DNA from: Salvia splendens
Lineage: Eukaryota; Streptophyta; Magnoliopsida; Lamiales; Lamiaceae
Length of the DNA stretch: 64,000 nucleotides
NCBI RefSeq assembly: GCF_004379255.2
Contig: NC_056041.1
Location: 14,725,559 to 14,789,558 of the forward strand
Direction: 5' to 3'
In this document: piece after piece, positions 11,224 to 24,632 of the stretch
Numbering within the stretch: the first letter of the stretch is position 1
Layout: each line of letters opens with the position of its first letter
The notes under the pieces: model-generated
What the model saw: only the letters and a program-made list of their open reading frames with translations
What the model was told of the DNA's origin: nothing
Databases searched by the model: none
Translations under genes and position numbers: made by a program

Positions 11224-11434
11224 CTCTCTCTGTCTCACTCAAGATGTCTACATTCTTGATATGTACATGATTTTAGGGAGAGTTGTTAGGTGAAATAAGT
11301 AGGAAGAAAAAAAAATAGTTTAATATTTTAATAAGGAGAGATGAGAGAAATTTATTTATAAATATAGAAAGTGGACATTTTGAGTTGGACAAATTAAAAA
11401 GGAAAGGTGAACATCTTGAATGAGACGGACGGAG
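11224..11434. mobile_element. Stowaway-like MITE
   Basis: The left end CTCTCTCTGTCTCACTCAAG and the right end, reverse-complemented, CTCCGTCCGTCTCATTCAAG form imperfect terminal inverted repeats. TA dinucleotides lie immediately outside at 11222-11223 and 11435-11436. About 211 bp, AT-rich and non-coding, as expected of Tc1/mariner-derived plant MITEs with CTCCGTCC ends. Confidence 0.8.
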
Positions 11435-11436
11435 TA

Positions 11437-14283
11437 ATTTTTTATTACTTTTTAATTGAATTTTTGATGTTGCGTTAATTTTGCTATACTCCTGCTAATT
11501 TATTTTTTTTTCATAGATTATGCTCGTCGATTTATGATTTTATTGTCTTTTCATCAATAAATAATAGTAGCGGTGGTGTCATTTTTTCAGAACTAATAAG
11601 TATTCATGATTTCTGCCATTGCAGCCGTCGCGAGTTTTTAAATACAGTAGTATAAATTTTAAATCCTTCTTCCTTGTTTAAAATCTTTAATTTAAAAGTG
11701 AAAATCTAAAGACTTCAATTTTGATGAACGACACGGAAAAATGTCTTGTAAGATCATTGAACATTTTATAAAAATTGAGAATCTAGTATATTATATTATT
11801 GACGAAATTCAAGTTTTTAAATTTTTTATATAAATTCCTTATATTTTAACTACTCGCAAAAAAATCAGTGTTCATTCCACACTAAAGCTTGATAATATAT
11901 CGAATTAAAGAATGAAAAAGTTACAAACCAACTGTTCGAATTTGTATAAATTTGTAAAGCTGCATTATTACAAGGATTAAATATTTAGGTGGAAGAGTTG
12001 AGTACTATAAAAAGCGGTTTGACCTAATCTCATAACTGATTTAGGTATACCATAAATGAAGTGATATCAAAATCAAACTTAAATAGGGCAATAATATGAT
12101 GACACCACCAAATTAAAAAATTAGAGATATATGCGTGGAAAATATAGTATTTACGTCAGTATATAATAAAATATGATAAAGTAGTGGTGGTGATACTTAT
12201 ATACTGTATAAGATAAATATTGATAGGTAGGTAAAAGGTAGGTCGATCACGGCTAAAAAGAACAGATAGTAAGTTAGAAGTTGGTAGAGAGATATTGCTC
12301 TAATATATGGTCTCCCCATTTTTATCTTATGACTATCCTATATATTAACTTTTTTTTATTTTAATTTTTTTATTCAACTTAATTAGTTTTTATGGTCATA
12401 GTGGGAAATAGGCACACATAATAATTTATTAAATAACATGATATACGTAGAAATGATTTCAATTAACTGTGAGTGATAAATAATATTTCAAAGTGTGCAC
12501 TACTTATTTATCGTTCTTCGATTTTGATTGAGTAATTCTTTTGTATCAAAAAGAAATGATTGAACTTAAACTAAATAAAACTATGACTCTTGCTCTTCAC
12601 TTTATTCGACTTTTGGAGAGATTTTACTACTGATTTTGAATCCAACACCAAAAATTACGCTCGTTGTGAATTTTGATGAGGGGTCAAGTGATCCTTATAC
12701 ACCAAACACATACTATACATAAAGAATAAAAATATTTAATTATTTAAATATAAGAATGTAAGATTGTCTATTTTGAAAATCACTAATTAGGCGCAGGATA
12801 TAATTGAGTGAATGAAGTCTCCTGCACTTGTAAATGCGAAATTAATTAACTCATCTATATGCACTAGTAAAAAGATCAAACAATTTGAAGCCCATTACTT
12901 CAAGATGTGACCAATTTACCTCCAAACTCAAGATTAAAAATTACTACCAACCACTTCATATAAAAAAATCACTAACTACTTAGAACTAATCGACCTTCAC
13001 ACTCATGATCAATTACTACTAAACAAGAATTACTTATGTTTCTAAATATATAGTACTATTCTTATTGGTGCCAATAAATCAAATATATATTATATCAGTA
13101 AGCTAAATTATCATTATTATTGAGTATTAAATTATTACATTTATTATGTTGGAAGAGATGGGTTACCCACCTATGGATCTTCTTTTCTTCTCATCCTCTC
13201 ACTGCTTATCCATTTTCTCTCATTCATTCATATCCTCTGATAAAGAAGACAAACTGCAAAAAAAGGGAATCTAAAATTAGTAAAAAGAGGCAAAAGTAAA
13301 AGGAAAAAAGAAAAGAAAAGGAGAAGATCGACGAACATAAAAATAGTGTTTATTTAAGGTCGTTCAATACTCCATGTCACATGATTCATCATATATTCCA
13401 TATATATATAAAAACATACCAATTGCACCAAAGTATTTAGATAAGGATGAAAATTGCAACTAACCTATTTTATGGAGTATTATTAAAAGAGTCACCTTTT
13501 TGTAAAATATGTACCCAAAGATCAACTACCAGTTTTTCTATATTAATTATAGTACAGATGAAATTCTATATATCCAAACTCCATAGAAATTTGAAATAAT
13601 TTTAGAAGCAAATTTTAAAATGTATTGACATTTTGGACCACTGTACCAGTTCGAGTAAGTCCCTATGCAACAGAGTTTAGCTACCACAAGTACACAAAAA
13701 TAACGCCTTGATTTTGAAACATTTCATAAATTCACGCGCGACAAAAGTTTATTTACGATTTACTTGCGTGTCCGAGTTGAGTCAAATTCTCGATCTATTT
13801 GTTGGAGATGAAGCATCTTTCAAATCATTTCATAAATTGTGCCGGTGGCAAGAACGAATCGCTAAAGCCTAAAGCTACGGATCGAATTTCAAATCACTTC
13901 ATCAAAATCGCGTGGGGTGATGTAGCCCACCGTTATTGTAAATATTTCGACAGTAATTATAAATTTCGTGAAGTTAGAATACCTTGATTTATCACTTTTT
14001 TCAATGAGGAAAAGAACAAAGATAGTTGAGTCATATTAATCAGTAATTTGCTATAATATGATTTATCATCAATGTTAATTACTATGTAGTAATGAAAATA
14101 TGAGTTGTACAGATTGATAGAGAAATTTCATAGAGAAGAATATCCCAACTAATACTAGTAATTAATATATCTTCAAATTTCTACTACTACTACTACTACT
14201 ATACTTGAAGAATTAATCTTAATTCTTACAAACCCAAAAAAGGAGGTAATATTTGAGATGAAAGTAGTAATAAGAATGCCACG
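11437..14283. other. AT-rich intergenic DNA downstream of the MYB gene
   Basis: No coding region supported. It contains a purine-rich tract (about 13255-13325) and a short CTA microsatellite at 14181. A 62-codon open frame at 13799-13987 has no recognisable motif. Confidence 0.55.
14181..14201 (+). repeat. (CTA)n microsatellite
   Basis: Seven CTA units just downstream of the MYB stop codon, probably in the 3' UTR or just past it. Confidence 0.9.
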
Positions 14284-15073
14284 TCATTTCATCTCCAAAC
14301 TTCTATAATCCAAAACTCCAGCTTTCATGCCCAGAAATTCATAGCCAGAATAACTGCTGCTTCCATTAATATTAATATTATTATTATCATCACCACTGCA
14401 GCTGCAGTCTTTGCTCTTGTGGATTCCCGTACTACACCCGAAGCACAACGTACCACCACCGCCGCCCTCCCTCTGATTCGGCGGGCTGATTCTCAGGTCA
14501 AGATTCAAATCCGGGCATTTCTCCCTCTTCACCACCGCCGGGCTCCTCTCCTTCTCTCTCACCACCACCTCCTCCTTCGCCGAGAACGAGATTGTCTTTG
14601 CCGCCTCCGCTGGCTCGTTCATCGCCCGGTGCGTCGCCGGGTCGATCCCCCGGCTTAGAAGCTTCCTTCGTATGTGCGTGTTCCAGTAGTTCTTGATCTC
14701 GTTGTCCGTTCTTCCCGGCAATCTCCCCGCTATCAACGACCACCTAAAATTAAACAAAATTAAAGAAAAGGGTTAGCAAAAAAAGACTTTAAAAAAAAAA
14801 AAAGGCTTACTTGTTGCCGAGAAGGCTGTGGAGTTTGATGATGAGATCATCCTCGTCTTCGGTGAAGTTGCCGCGCTTGAGGTCGGGGCGGAGGTAGTTG
14901 ATCCAGCGGAGGCGGCAGCTCTTGCCGCAGCGGAGGAGGCCGGCGGCTTTGGGGAGGGAGCGCCAGCAGCCTTCGCCGTGGGCCCGGATGTAGGCGATGA
15001 GGCGGTCGTCTTCCTCCTTTGTCCATGCGCCTTTGTTAGTGTGAGCTTTCTCACAGCAGGGAGATCTTCCCAT
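14284..15073 (-). CDS. MYB4: R2R3-MYB transcriptional repressor, subgroup 4 (MYB4-like)
   Basis: Two exons, 15073-14811 and 14743-14284, with a 67-bp GT-AG intron that splits the Lys codon before [11 protein letters not shown]; 240 residues. The N-terminus [17 protein letters not shown] opens R2 (about 10-62), followed by R3 (about 63-115). R3 contains the bHLH-contact signature D-L-x2-K-x3-L-x6-L-x3-R. The C-terminus carries the subgroup-4 marks in order: an EAR repression motif [10 protein letters not shown], a Cys-rich zinc-finger-like [16 protein letters not shown], and the terminal [17 protein letters not shown]. In Arabidopsis and snapdragon such proteins bind AC elements and repress phenylpropanoid genes such as C4H and 4CL, and MYB4 represses its own promoter. 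Having only one intron is normal for this subgroup. Which paralogue (MYB4, 7, 32 or 308) cannot be told by eye. Confidence 0.95.
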
Positions 15074-15245
15074 TTTTTATTTTTATTTTTATTTTTAAAA
15101 TTTTATTTCAAGGGGAAAAAAAAGTTTTGGTTTTGGGAAGACTGTTTTTAGATGGGGATGATTTATGGAGTGTGTAGGTGGATTCTTGAATCTTGAACAT
15201 CAGCAGCAGCCCTTCATGGACATGATGGGGGAGTTTATGTGTGTG

Positions 15246-15253
15246 TATATATA
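15246..15253 (-). promoter_or_regulatory. Probable TATA box of the MYB4-like gene
   Basis: TATATATA followed on the minus strand by ACACACACA, about 175 bp upstream of the ATG. This would leave a 5' UTR of roughly 140 nt. Position and sequence fit; no transcript evidence. Confidence 0.5.
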
Positions 15254-15646
15254 GAGACACACACATATATACATACAGCCTTTTGACTCTATATGTGGGG
15301 GAGGGGGTGGTAATTTCTTCTAGATGTTAGTTGGTGAGACAGGTTTGGGTTGAGAGAGTGGCTGGTACCATATCTCTCTATTCATCTTTATTAGCATCAC
15401 ATATATACATATACTGTATATAGTAATAGGAGTAATAAAAATTGAATTCATTTCGAATTTTATGAGTGATGGAAATTTCATTTTTTTAGAATCTACTACT
15501 CCATTTTACACAACGTTTATTTAATTTACTATAATATTAGGGTTTTTTGGTTGTGGGAATATGAAGTGTTGGGTGAATTTGTTTGGGTATATAAATATAG
15601 GTATTAATATTAGGTGAAAGTGACATAATATATAGGTGAGCTTTCA

Positions 15647-15653
15647 GGTAGGT
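15647..15653 (-). promoter_or_regulatory. AC-I-like MYB site (ACCTACC) upstream of MYB4
   Basis: The minus (sense) strand reads ACCTACC, the AC-I core bound by R2R3-MYBs of lignin and phenylpropanoid control, about 575 bp upstream of the ATG. It would allow autoregulation. Seven bases can occur by chance. Confidence 0.35.
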
Positions 15654-18316
15654 GTAAAGTAAGGTAATAAATTAAAGGCAGGAAAGTGTGCGATATGGTG
15701 TGTTGTTGCCTTATTTCATCCAAACTCTGAACCAACCATTATTAATAAATTCATCTAACAATCACTACATAAATTTGGGAATCCCATTTTTGGTGCCATC
15801 ATGTTGTTGGAACTAATTACCACACCTTAATGCTTTCTGGTGAGGTATCGCAAACTATTCTGCACATTTTTATGTTATTTATATTAGTAATATCATTATT
15901 AATGAGTAGAGAATTCAAATATCAAAGACCTTGGTTTATACAATTTGAACTTGAAATACCGTGTTTCGTCTATGAGATTGCCACTCGTATAGTAGGTCCC
16001 AGGCCCATAGCTAGGATCTGTTCCACATAATTATTTTTTTCAAAATATAGTATATTTTATTTTTAAAAAGATCTACTAGTGACAAAATCCAGATCCAAGC
16101 AATTGAAACATTCCCCCACAAGATTCATTACTTTTAGAAACTAATAATACATAATTAATTTAATCAAATTTCTCAACTGTGAAACTAGATGATCAAGTCC
16201 AAAATTTGATATGGAGAGCAACAAATTAAAGTGATATCCGGAATAAATCCAAAACTGTCAAAATTAAGTGGGACTAGATGTTTGTTCCTTGTGTGTGTGG
16301 GTGGTTAGAAATATATGATTATGTAATTAAGTTAGTTGTGAGTTGGGATTATATATTTTAGGCAATGGGAAAATTGCTTTTGCCTTACTCATGAGCATCA
16401 TAGATGGTAGGTTGTTGCACTTTATATTATATATTGGTGCATGTAGATTGTTGTTATTATGGGGCTTCTAGAAGGATTTATAAATTTGAGGTTGGGTGCA
16501 AGCCAGAATGATATAACAAGAAGTGCAAGTATTGATGTGGTTGAGACTTGAAATATGAGCTTTATTTCACCTTCCACTCCTCTCTCTCTCTCTCTAACCT
16601 TGTGCTGCAAGTTTAGGCTTTGAAAGTGGGGTTTAGGGTAGGGTTAGAGAAGGGTTTGGGATGCGGCTGAATCATCAAACTTTGAGAAATAAGGTTTCTA
16701 ATTGAATCTTGCAATAAATTTTAATTGAGGTTATTCACAAATACTACAATTAATAAATTCATCTAACAATCACTACAATAAAATAGGAATGAAGATAAAT
16801 TAAGTATATTCATACATTATTCTTGTAATCACTTTTTATATCATAACCAAATCTGAATATCAAGCATTACATGTGAATTTGAAACGGTCTTGATTACGAC
16901 ACACGACGACATTGCATATTTAATTGGTGATGTTGTGGAATATTTTATGAAATTTGTGTTATGTTTAAGTATGATTCATTGTTGTGCGAAAGCATGCTTT
17001 TTTTGTATTATAAAACATAGTAGTAGTGCTAATATTTTTTCAAAGGAAACTAGAATTTGAGTCTACTCACTTTCTCTTGTAAAAATCTCAAAAGAATAAA
17101 GTATAATTCTGTTGATTTAAATTACTTTTTCATATGCTATGTACTAAACTAAAAGTAACTTTATGAGGATTCAAACAAATCGGAATTGTATATGTTCAAT
17201 GAAGACATTTACACGAGAAAATAGAATATTTAAGCATCTGAACGTACTATCAGGTATCAGCGTACAATAAATCATATTCCATCACAAAATTGAAGGAGAG
17301 AGAACATTGCGTGAAAGCGAGAGTGCGACATCTGACAGTAATTGAATTTTACCAAATAACCTGTATGTTGATGCATCAACAAAAACGACAATGTTGTCAA
17401 TATATTAAATCAATGCATCAATTTAATTGTCGATTTTTGTATCTTGGGGTCCAGATTTAATTTTGGTAATTATGATGTAAGTGCTATGTATAACCGTAAT
17501 GCAATCCTATATGTGTACATAATATACTACGTATTATTGGATTTAATTGATAATATGAAATAGTTATGTGGCCTCATCGAGTTTGGAAAAACATTGAGTA
17601 ATGCTTTGCCTACCGTGTGTATACAATGGTAATATAATCAAATCGGATGAATAATTGAAGGCATGGCTCCACTTATACATTCTCAAGCTTAATTAATTCG
17701 AGATTACATACATACACTCACAGAATTTTATCACAGTTACCAAATTCCATTATTATATAAAAGTAACATATTTAACTCATCGATATCGGTCACATAATTG
17801 ATTGATAATCTGCACAAAAATTTTCTACTGCTTTATAAATACACACTCCTGACTGCTATATACCCGAAACGTTAAATTACGTGACAAAATTTGATGATTA
17901 AGTATTATTATTGACCTAATCATTTAATTGAGTTAATTGGAATAGTTGGCTATTCAAACCAAAAGGTTTGGTGGAGTGAGATATCCAAACGTATTAAAGT
18001 GTTTGTAAAAGAGAATACCCAATTTACACTTCCCTGAATAGCTAGAAGAATGAATACATAAATACCCCTAATATAGAACAATAATGAAATCATATTCTCC
18101 AAAACAATATTTCTTATATAATAAATATGGGGAAAGGATTAAAAGAGGGGGAAAAGTGAGAATTGAAACACATAACATCACACATAAATAGCACTTGTCA
18201 CCCACCCCACCATCACATGATTTTCTCCTCCCCTAACCCGAAATAACATCGATAACAACGTGTGCCCCTCAATCACAATCCTTAAATCTGCCCATCAATT
18301 TGGTATTTGTTATTTA

Positions 18317-18338
18317 GTGTGTGTGTGTGTGTGTGTGT
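18317..18338 (+). repeat. (GT)11 microsatellite
   Basis: Uninterrupted GT dinucleotides in intergenic DNA. Confidence 0.95.
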
Positions 18339-20091
18339 CACATAGAGATAGAGCCGGGGAAGAGAGATGTCTATTTATGTAATTTCATGCCTTAATTCTT
18401 TACCTACCTACTTCATCTTTTCCCCCTCCAAAGAATGGCTCCACCACCGTTACTGATTTTAGTTCCCACACGAACATTATCTCTTCTTATATCAAAAAGA
18501 TGAGAATGCATAAATAAATAAAACCTTCCATGTTTTTATTCCACAAAGCTTATCCTAATTCATTAAAAAGCTTATTCTTCCTAATTAATAACTCAAACAC
18601 ACAAATTTTCACTCTCAATTTCCATCATATATTTGTAATTTTTAATTACAACTTTATCACGACTCATATTAGCTGAGGTGACTTGAATTCTCCCGACCTA
18701 TTTGTTTGAAGGGGAACGTCTTATGTTGAATTGGGTTTCGCCATCCATATATTTTCAATCATTGACACACATACTGAACGAATAAGTAACACAATAATTT
18801 TTTTGTGAAAAAACCTAATAACCTCACCCACAACGAATATGAGGACATTTAATAGCTTGCCCTCCATCACTTTCCAACCTCCATTAAACTTGGATTGGCA
18901 CTTGTCATACCTATCAAGTTAGGTTGGATCAATTCTTAGGCTGTGGGGTTGTACAAAATTCCAATCTATCTCAACTTACACCCCTCACAATCACACACAC
19001 AAACATAGTAAAGGCAAATAACACAAAAAGGGCCCCAAGTATTCCAAAACTTTTCCAAGATTGGTTAAGGTGATTGAGTGTTGGGTTAGGCAATAATCTT
19101 GAATAGTTAAGGGTGGCAATTAAAAGGAGCCCGTGCATATCATGTGTTTAGGTATACAACAAGACTCATGGGGTTGTCCTAAACAAATAAAAGTGTGGCT
19201 TACCTACCTCTTTTGGTCCTTTTCACTTCACCATGTGAGTGAGGCCCCTTGTGTGTCATTTTTGGTGGGAGATTAGGGTCTTTATCAATTGACTATAACT
19301 TGGTTGATAAACCTAATGTCAATCCCATCTACTAACAATGATCTTTTTTAGAATGGTGTTTTGTAAATTCTTCCCATCTTTATTTGGACATGGACAATAA
19401 CTTGGTTGTATAGTTGTAACTTGTTAAAACGTAGAATCTGTAGATGGATTAATAGATTATTCCAGCAACTAAATTAATTCGACCAAATATACATAGGTAA
19501 AACAAATTTATAAACCAGTAACTGAGTATAGCAGGAACTATCGCCATAATCACATCAATAACCAATAACCGAATGGAAGAAAGTTAGGAAAAGAAACATA
19601 AAGTTCGAAATTATTGTGTGGGCCCTCTCTCTCTCTCTCTCTCTTAATTGTGTGTGTGTGTAAAACATATAGTACTACATTTAAGCTTTCACATACTGGA
19701 CTAAATTTCAGAGACTCATATTTGATATATTTCACATATGTCAACAGCTGAGTAACACTTATGTCGATTTTAAAAGGAATTTAACATCAAATCAAGAATC
19801 CTAGGAAGAAATTCATTACCTGTATAGCCTGCGGTAAGACGGCATTAAATTTCCGATTGGCTCGCTAACGTGGTAGCAGCAGCTGCGGATATCTAAAAAA
19901 GAAGGCACAACAAAGTGTATAACCTCTAGTGTGTTATTTCAAATATTTAGTAAGTGGTAAAATGTATCCACATACAAATATATGATCCGGCTAGAGGGTA
20001 GGGACCAATGCCTGTCTCAAATTATCATATCATAGTAGAGAATATAAAAATGTAACCATGTTTTATTTTTTTATTTTCTTAATAATCTACT

Positions 20092-23000
20092 TCATCTTTT
20101 CCTGGCTTCATATAAGTAGCCAGCGATCACAACTGCAGCAGCAACAGCAACTCCAAAAGCACTTTGTGCTAATATAGTGCCATCTTTGACGATTGTCTTG
20201 GCACCAGGAGAAGTGAAACCTAATTCAGAAAGCTTTTTGTGCGACTCTGCGTAGTCTCTAAAGAAAGCATCTTCATCCTGCATGTGCATATGACAAGACG
20301 AAGGTTACAATTTTGTGATAAGATTGTGATGAAAGAAAAGGAAGTAGAGTGCAACAAAAATAGCAATTGGGCAGTTGAACAAATTAGACTATGTCACTGA
20401 CTAGAAATAGCAAAAATTTGATATGATATGTTGTCATGGCTGAGAAACTAATCAAGTCTGATGCATGATTGGGGTTGAATCCTAGCAGGTCCACATGGAA
20501 AATAGTATTTTTCGAGTTAATGGGTAGGTTGAAGACAAATAAACGATTCGGTGGCTATATATTTTTGTATTCGGAAAGGCTGATAAAGTCTTGACTAAGA
20601 TTAGTAGTGCAAATATTTCGTGACGCAGTTTTTTATGAGGGAGGTGCTAAAGTTAGGGCTCTACATCACTCTGACCAAGGAGTTGCCTGTTTCTAGAGTA
20701 TGAGGTTGAGTTCATTAATGCAAATTTCGGAAGGCACCTGACAGTTTTTATTTGCTTTTTCTAGAATAAGTTTTAGTGAGTGGCCAAGACTGACACATTC
20801 ACACCAAGGGTCCTCGAGTACTTGAATATGACAAGATTGAACTTTCTAAGCATATTGCACCAACTTGACATGTTCATCTCTTTAACTTCTTATACACTTA
20901 CTTGCCCAGGAAAAAGAATAGATGGCCGAAAATAAAACACTATGCCGTACCTTAGCATAAAGCTCCACGTAACGCCTAAAGTCAGGATCATCCAGCAAAG
21001 CCAGATCAGTGGAGAGTTTCAGCAGACCCTCTGATTCCCCCTTGAAAAGCTCCCTGGTTTAGATGTGCATTAGAGACATACAAAGAGAGAATTCAACAAA
21101 AAAATGACATGAAGTGCTCTTAATAAGGGGTGGGAATACGGATATCCGTGGATACCCGACCCGAAAAAACCGGGTGCCCAAACCTGAAAATCATCTAAAA
21201 TGTCCACCCGATAACCGACCCGATATATTTTCGGGTAATCCAATACCCGCTCCGGGTACCCAAATACCCGACTCTTTACATGTGTTAATAACTAACAAAA
21301 AATTCAAATTATAATCAGATATATATAACTATAGAAAATATTATTTAAATAAACTAATATCTTTAATGTTGCATTATTTTGTAGTATATAACTATAAAAA
21401 AAATGGGTCACTTTTATTTAAAAGTACACGATTATATTTATGGGGATTGGTTATGTAAGTAAAATAGTAAAAAGTTACATAAGCAGGGACCTAGAGTAAG
21501 AGAGATTGACTTATTTATACTATAAGTTTAGAGAAAGTTATAATTAGTAAATAAATTAACCCGGCTCTTGAAGCCCGAAATGACTAAACCTAATTTATAA
21601 AAATACTTAAAATAATAAATTGGGTATTCGGGTAATTCCCGATACCCATTCGGGTTACCCAATACCCGAATTATCTTAAATTTCTATACCCAATCCCATA
21701 AAAGTGGATATTGGATACCCAATACCCGGCGGGTATCGGATCGGGTACGGGTAAACCCAATACCCGATATCCGTATTCCCACCCCTACTCTTAATGACTT
21801 ACTGAAAATATGAATTGTCAAATTTCAGTGGCTCTTTAGTCCAAGCTCCCTCGAAGCCTGATCTTTCAGGATGTGCCCTTCCCTGTATAAAAACATCAAC
21901 CATCATTTTACTGAAACAATTTATTCTTTCCCTTTCCTTGGTACATTCAGACCAGTGGTAAATTGATATTACCAGGGTGTGACCGCCAGAAAGTGCTACA
22001 ATGTCTTTATCAGATAAACCCATCCGATAAAACACCTCCTTTAGATGTGGCACTCCTATTATCACAAGACAATAAAGTACATCAGTTTTCAACTTCTAGT
22101 AAGCTTTTAATGTAAATGACACTAATCACAAATCTCATATTCTCAATTTAATCCAGTATATCAGTATATAGAGTGTTTTCTCCCAAGTCCACTGAGACAG
22201 AATTCCTCAAACTTATATTTTAGTGTGAGAAAGAGCAGGTTGTGCCCATAGACAAGAATTTTTTTATATAAAAGTTAATTAGAGTCACAGTATATTTGGC
22301 CAGTAATAGACTTTTAATTACATCTCAAGATCATACCAAAAGAAGGGACGGCCAAAAAGCATGTGCGAAAACAATCAAAACATAAATAATGTTTCAGAGA
22401 AGGAAACATAAAAAAGCTCTAGACAAACAGATCGAGATTCAAGAACTAAGACATTCATAATATTTTTATTTAACCTTTATTAGCATCTGGAAGCCGCCCT
22501 TCCTTCGGAGAAATCTTTGAGTCCTGAAAAAAATGACCCGACTATCACTGTACTGTTCATTCGATTGAAATGAAATGCCAATGCACATAAACTAACTGAA
22601 CTAAAATCATTGCAGTGCACAGTGGAAAGAGCTTTAACATCAGGCACAAGAATGTTTTTCTTTTTTCTCTGAAGATAGACTAACAGTACCTTTCTACCAG
22701 GAACAAAACTGACTGTGGGCCCACCAGTAACTTCAACTGCAACAACACCTGCAAGCTATTGATTAAAAATAGTTTGGTTAGCAGATGAATATTATTTATC
22801 CTAACCAGGGGCATAGCCAGGATTTTATTGGAGGAGGGACAAAAATAACATTAGGACAAATTTATGTATTTGAGAAGGTGCATTTAGTGTGGTTGAAGTA
22901 TATAATCTGAAATCTATGTATAAATACACTATAAGGAAATGAATGGATGAGGGGGGCATTTGCCCCATGTCCTCATAAGCTGGCTTCGGCCCTGATCCTG

Positions 23001-24632
23001 ACCGCATTTTTCTGAAGAAGGATTGAATTCTTCACTCCAATCATAGTCAACAAGTATGATCCATTTCCAGTCTAAAACAGTTCCTACTTGCTAACATGGA
23101 GTTCATTGTGCCAGGCAACTTCTAAAACTAATCAGCATATTTCTGACTTCTCATTGTTCCCCAAGCAATTATATAAGGGGAACAGGGTGACTATATATTG
23201 TCTAGAGAAGTATTTTCTAGTGACAGAGTAAAGCAGTTCAAATTACTAATGTTTTGGAGTAATTTGGTTTCAACTGGCGAAGTCCAACTAATTCAAACAC
23301 GAATTCTTTCACTCGTGCTCTGTCTAGTTAATAACAGCCGTATCATATTGTACCAACATGAAGGCTCAATTGTACAAGTTCACTGAGATCATAATTATAA
23401 ATTTGACAAATAAATTCACTCAACTTGTACAAAATTTATCCAAACAAAGTAAAAGAGCTTTGAGCTTCCCTTGTACTATTAACCAGCAGCCACTTAAGAG
23501 CATGAAGAAAGATTACCTGGTAGAGATCGGCATATGTAATTTTTGGACATTTCGACTTCACTTGTTCTGCATTCAAATAAAAGATATAACCCCAAGAAAA
23601 GTTGCAGGATTAATTTTTTATTACCGAAATTTAGAATCCATTGAAAAGTTCAGTAGTACTATAGAGCATATCTACTGCCACAAGAATAATTGAAATTTTA
23701 TCTGATAACTATACAAGCCCAAAATGTGGAAGTCTGCATGCTAATGAACCTGTACAAGATGAGTAGCGCAAATAATTAATTTGAATACTATATACTACAC
23801 CAAGCTAAGGGACTAATACAAGTAAGCCACTTGGGTGAATAAGTGCGCCAGTATATACTCTGGAGTAGCTTAAAATCCTACCTGAAATAGCTTTTAATAT
23901 GTAAGAGTTCATGAGCTCCTTGAAATAAGCTTATCCATGCAGCCTTCCCATTACCACACCCAATATCTCACAACAATCATCGTGGAACAACTAACTACTA
24001 GTATAATAATACCGCATTACCGCCTAAATGTTAAACATATTTCACTCTAAGCATGCAACTAACCGACATACACAAAAACAGTAAAATCCAATCCGAAGCA
24101 GTAACACAATCAATCAATACTGCCACAATATAACAACCCCCTCAACTTCCAGCTACTAAGAAACAGAATCTAATATAGCAATGATTTTTACAACAAACAC
24201 AAGCATTCTAATGTAACCTAAACAGAAATTCTCCCAACAGATCAACACCAGCAAAAATTCAAAAATAGAAAACAAAAACCAACCGCAAAATTCAAGCGCT
24301 ATTTTCAAGCCACTGTTAGCTCCGTGAGCGTACTCCTCCTCATTCCGAATCGAACCGTTCGGACCTCCGGTCTTCGTGTTCACATCATAAGTCCCCGCGT
24401 CATGCCACCTATAAATCGAAAACACAATTCGAATATAGAAAAGAACAGCTCCAAATCGAAGTAATCAAAAGCGAAAATCAGAGGGAAAAAATCCGAGAAA
24501 ATGGAGAAGTAGAAATTACGCCAATCGAAGCATGATCGGAGCACAATTTTTGTTGGAGATGAGAGCGCGGAGCTCGCGGCGAGCTCTCTCGACATCCTTG
24601 AGGTATTCGGAGTCGACGATAACTTTGGCCAT
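20092..24632 (-). CDS. APX3: Membrane-anchored (peroxisomal) ascorbate peroxidase
   Basis: Nine exons on minus: 24632-24520, 24408-24284, 23566-23517, 22755-22690, 22523-22475, 22055-21973, 21882-21803, 21053-20951 and 20277-20092. All junctions are GT-AG and in phase, giving 284 residues (Arabidopsis APX3 has about 287). It removes H2O2 using ascorbate. The heme peroxidase core shows the distal site R36, W39 and H40 (RLAWHDAGTY), proximal heme ligand H160 (ALSGGHTL), W176 (FEGAWTKEP) and D205 ([10 protein letters not shown]). Past the soluble domain, a hydrophobic segment [17 protein letters not shown] followed by EARKR ends the protein. This is the tail anchor plus basic tail that places APX3/APX5 in the peroxisomal membrane. 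Two introns hold hAT MITEs (22806-22994 and 21125-21787). All catalytic residues are intact, so the gene should be active. Confidence 0.95.
21125..21787. mobile_element. hAT-type MITE with ACCCG/CGGGT array, in APX intron
   Basis: The terminal inverted repeats AGGGGTGGGAATACGGATAT (left) and its near-perfect complement (right, CCGTATTCCCACCCCTA) enclose 663 bp. The 8-bp direct repeat CTCTTAAT flanks them at 21117-21124 and 21788-21795. Both subterminal regions are made of variants of GGGTACCCGATACCCG; the centre is AT-rich. It lies in the intron between the APX exons ending at 21803 and starting at 21053. The insertion is clear from ends plus target duplication. Confidence 0.92.
22806..22994. 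mobile_element. Short hAT-type MITE (CAGGGGC ends), in APX intron
   Basis: Left end CAGGGGCATAGCCAGG and right end GCTGGCTTCGGCCCTG are inverted repeats of the common plant CAGGGGC type. The flanks are ATCCTAAC (22798-22805) and ATCCTGAC (22995-23002), an 8-bp target duplication with one change. 189 bp, non-coding, in the APX intron between the exons at 23566-23517 and 22755-22690. Confidence 0.88.

Larger units (their letters stand above)
15254..20091. other. Long intergenic region, MYB promoter side and APX 3' side
   Basis: About 4.8 kb of AT-rich DNA with no convincing exon. It includes the upstream region of the MYB gene, a (GT)11 tract at 18317 and short CT and GT tracts at about 19625-19660. 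Open frames such as 15830-16030 and 19550-19744 show no motif. Confidence 0.55.

Noticed and set aside
14419..15151. Plus-strand frames opposite the MYB exons
   Set aside because: Ala/Arg-biased antisense shadows of the R2R3 and C-terminal coding sequence.
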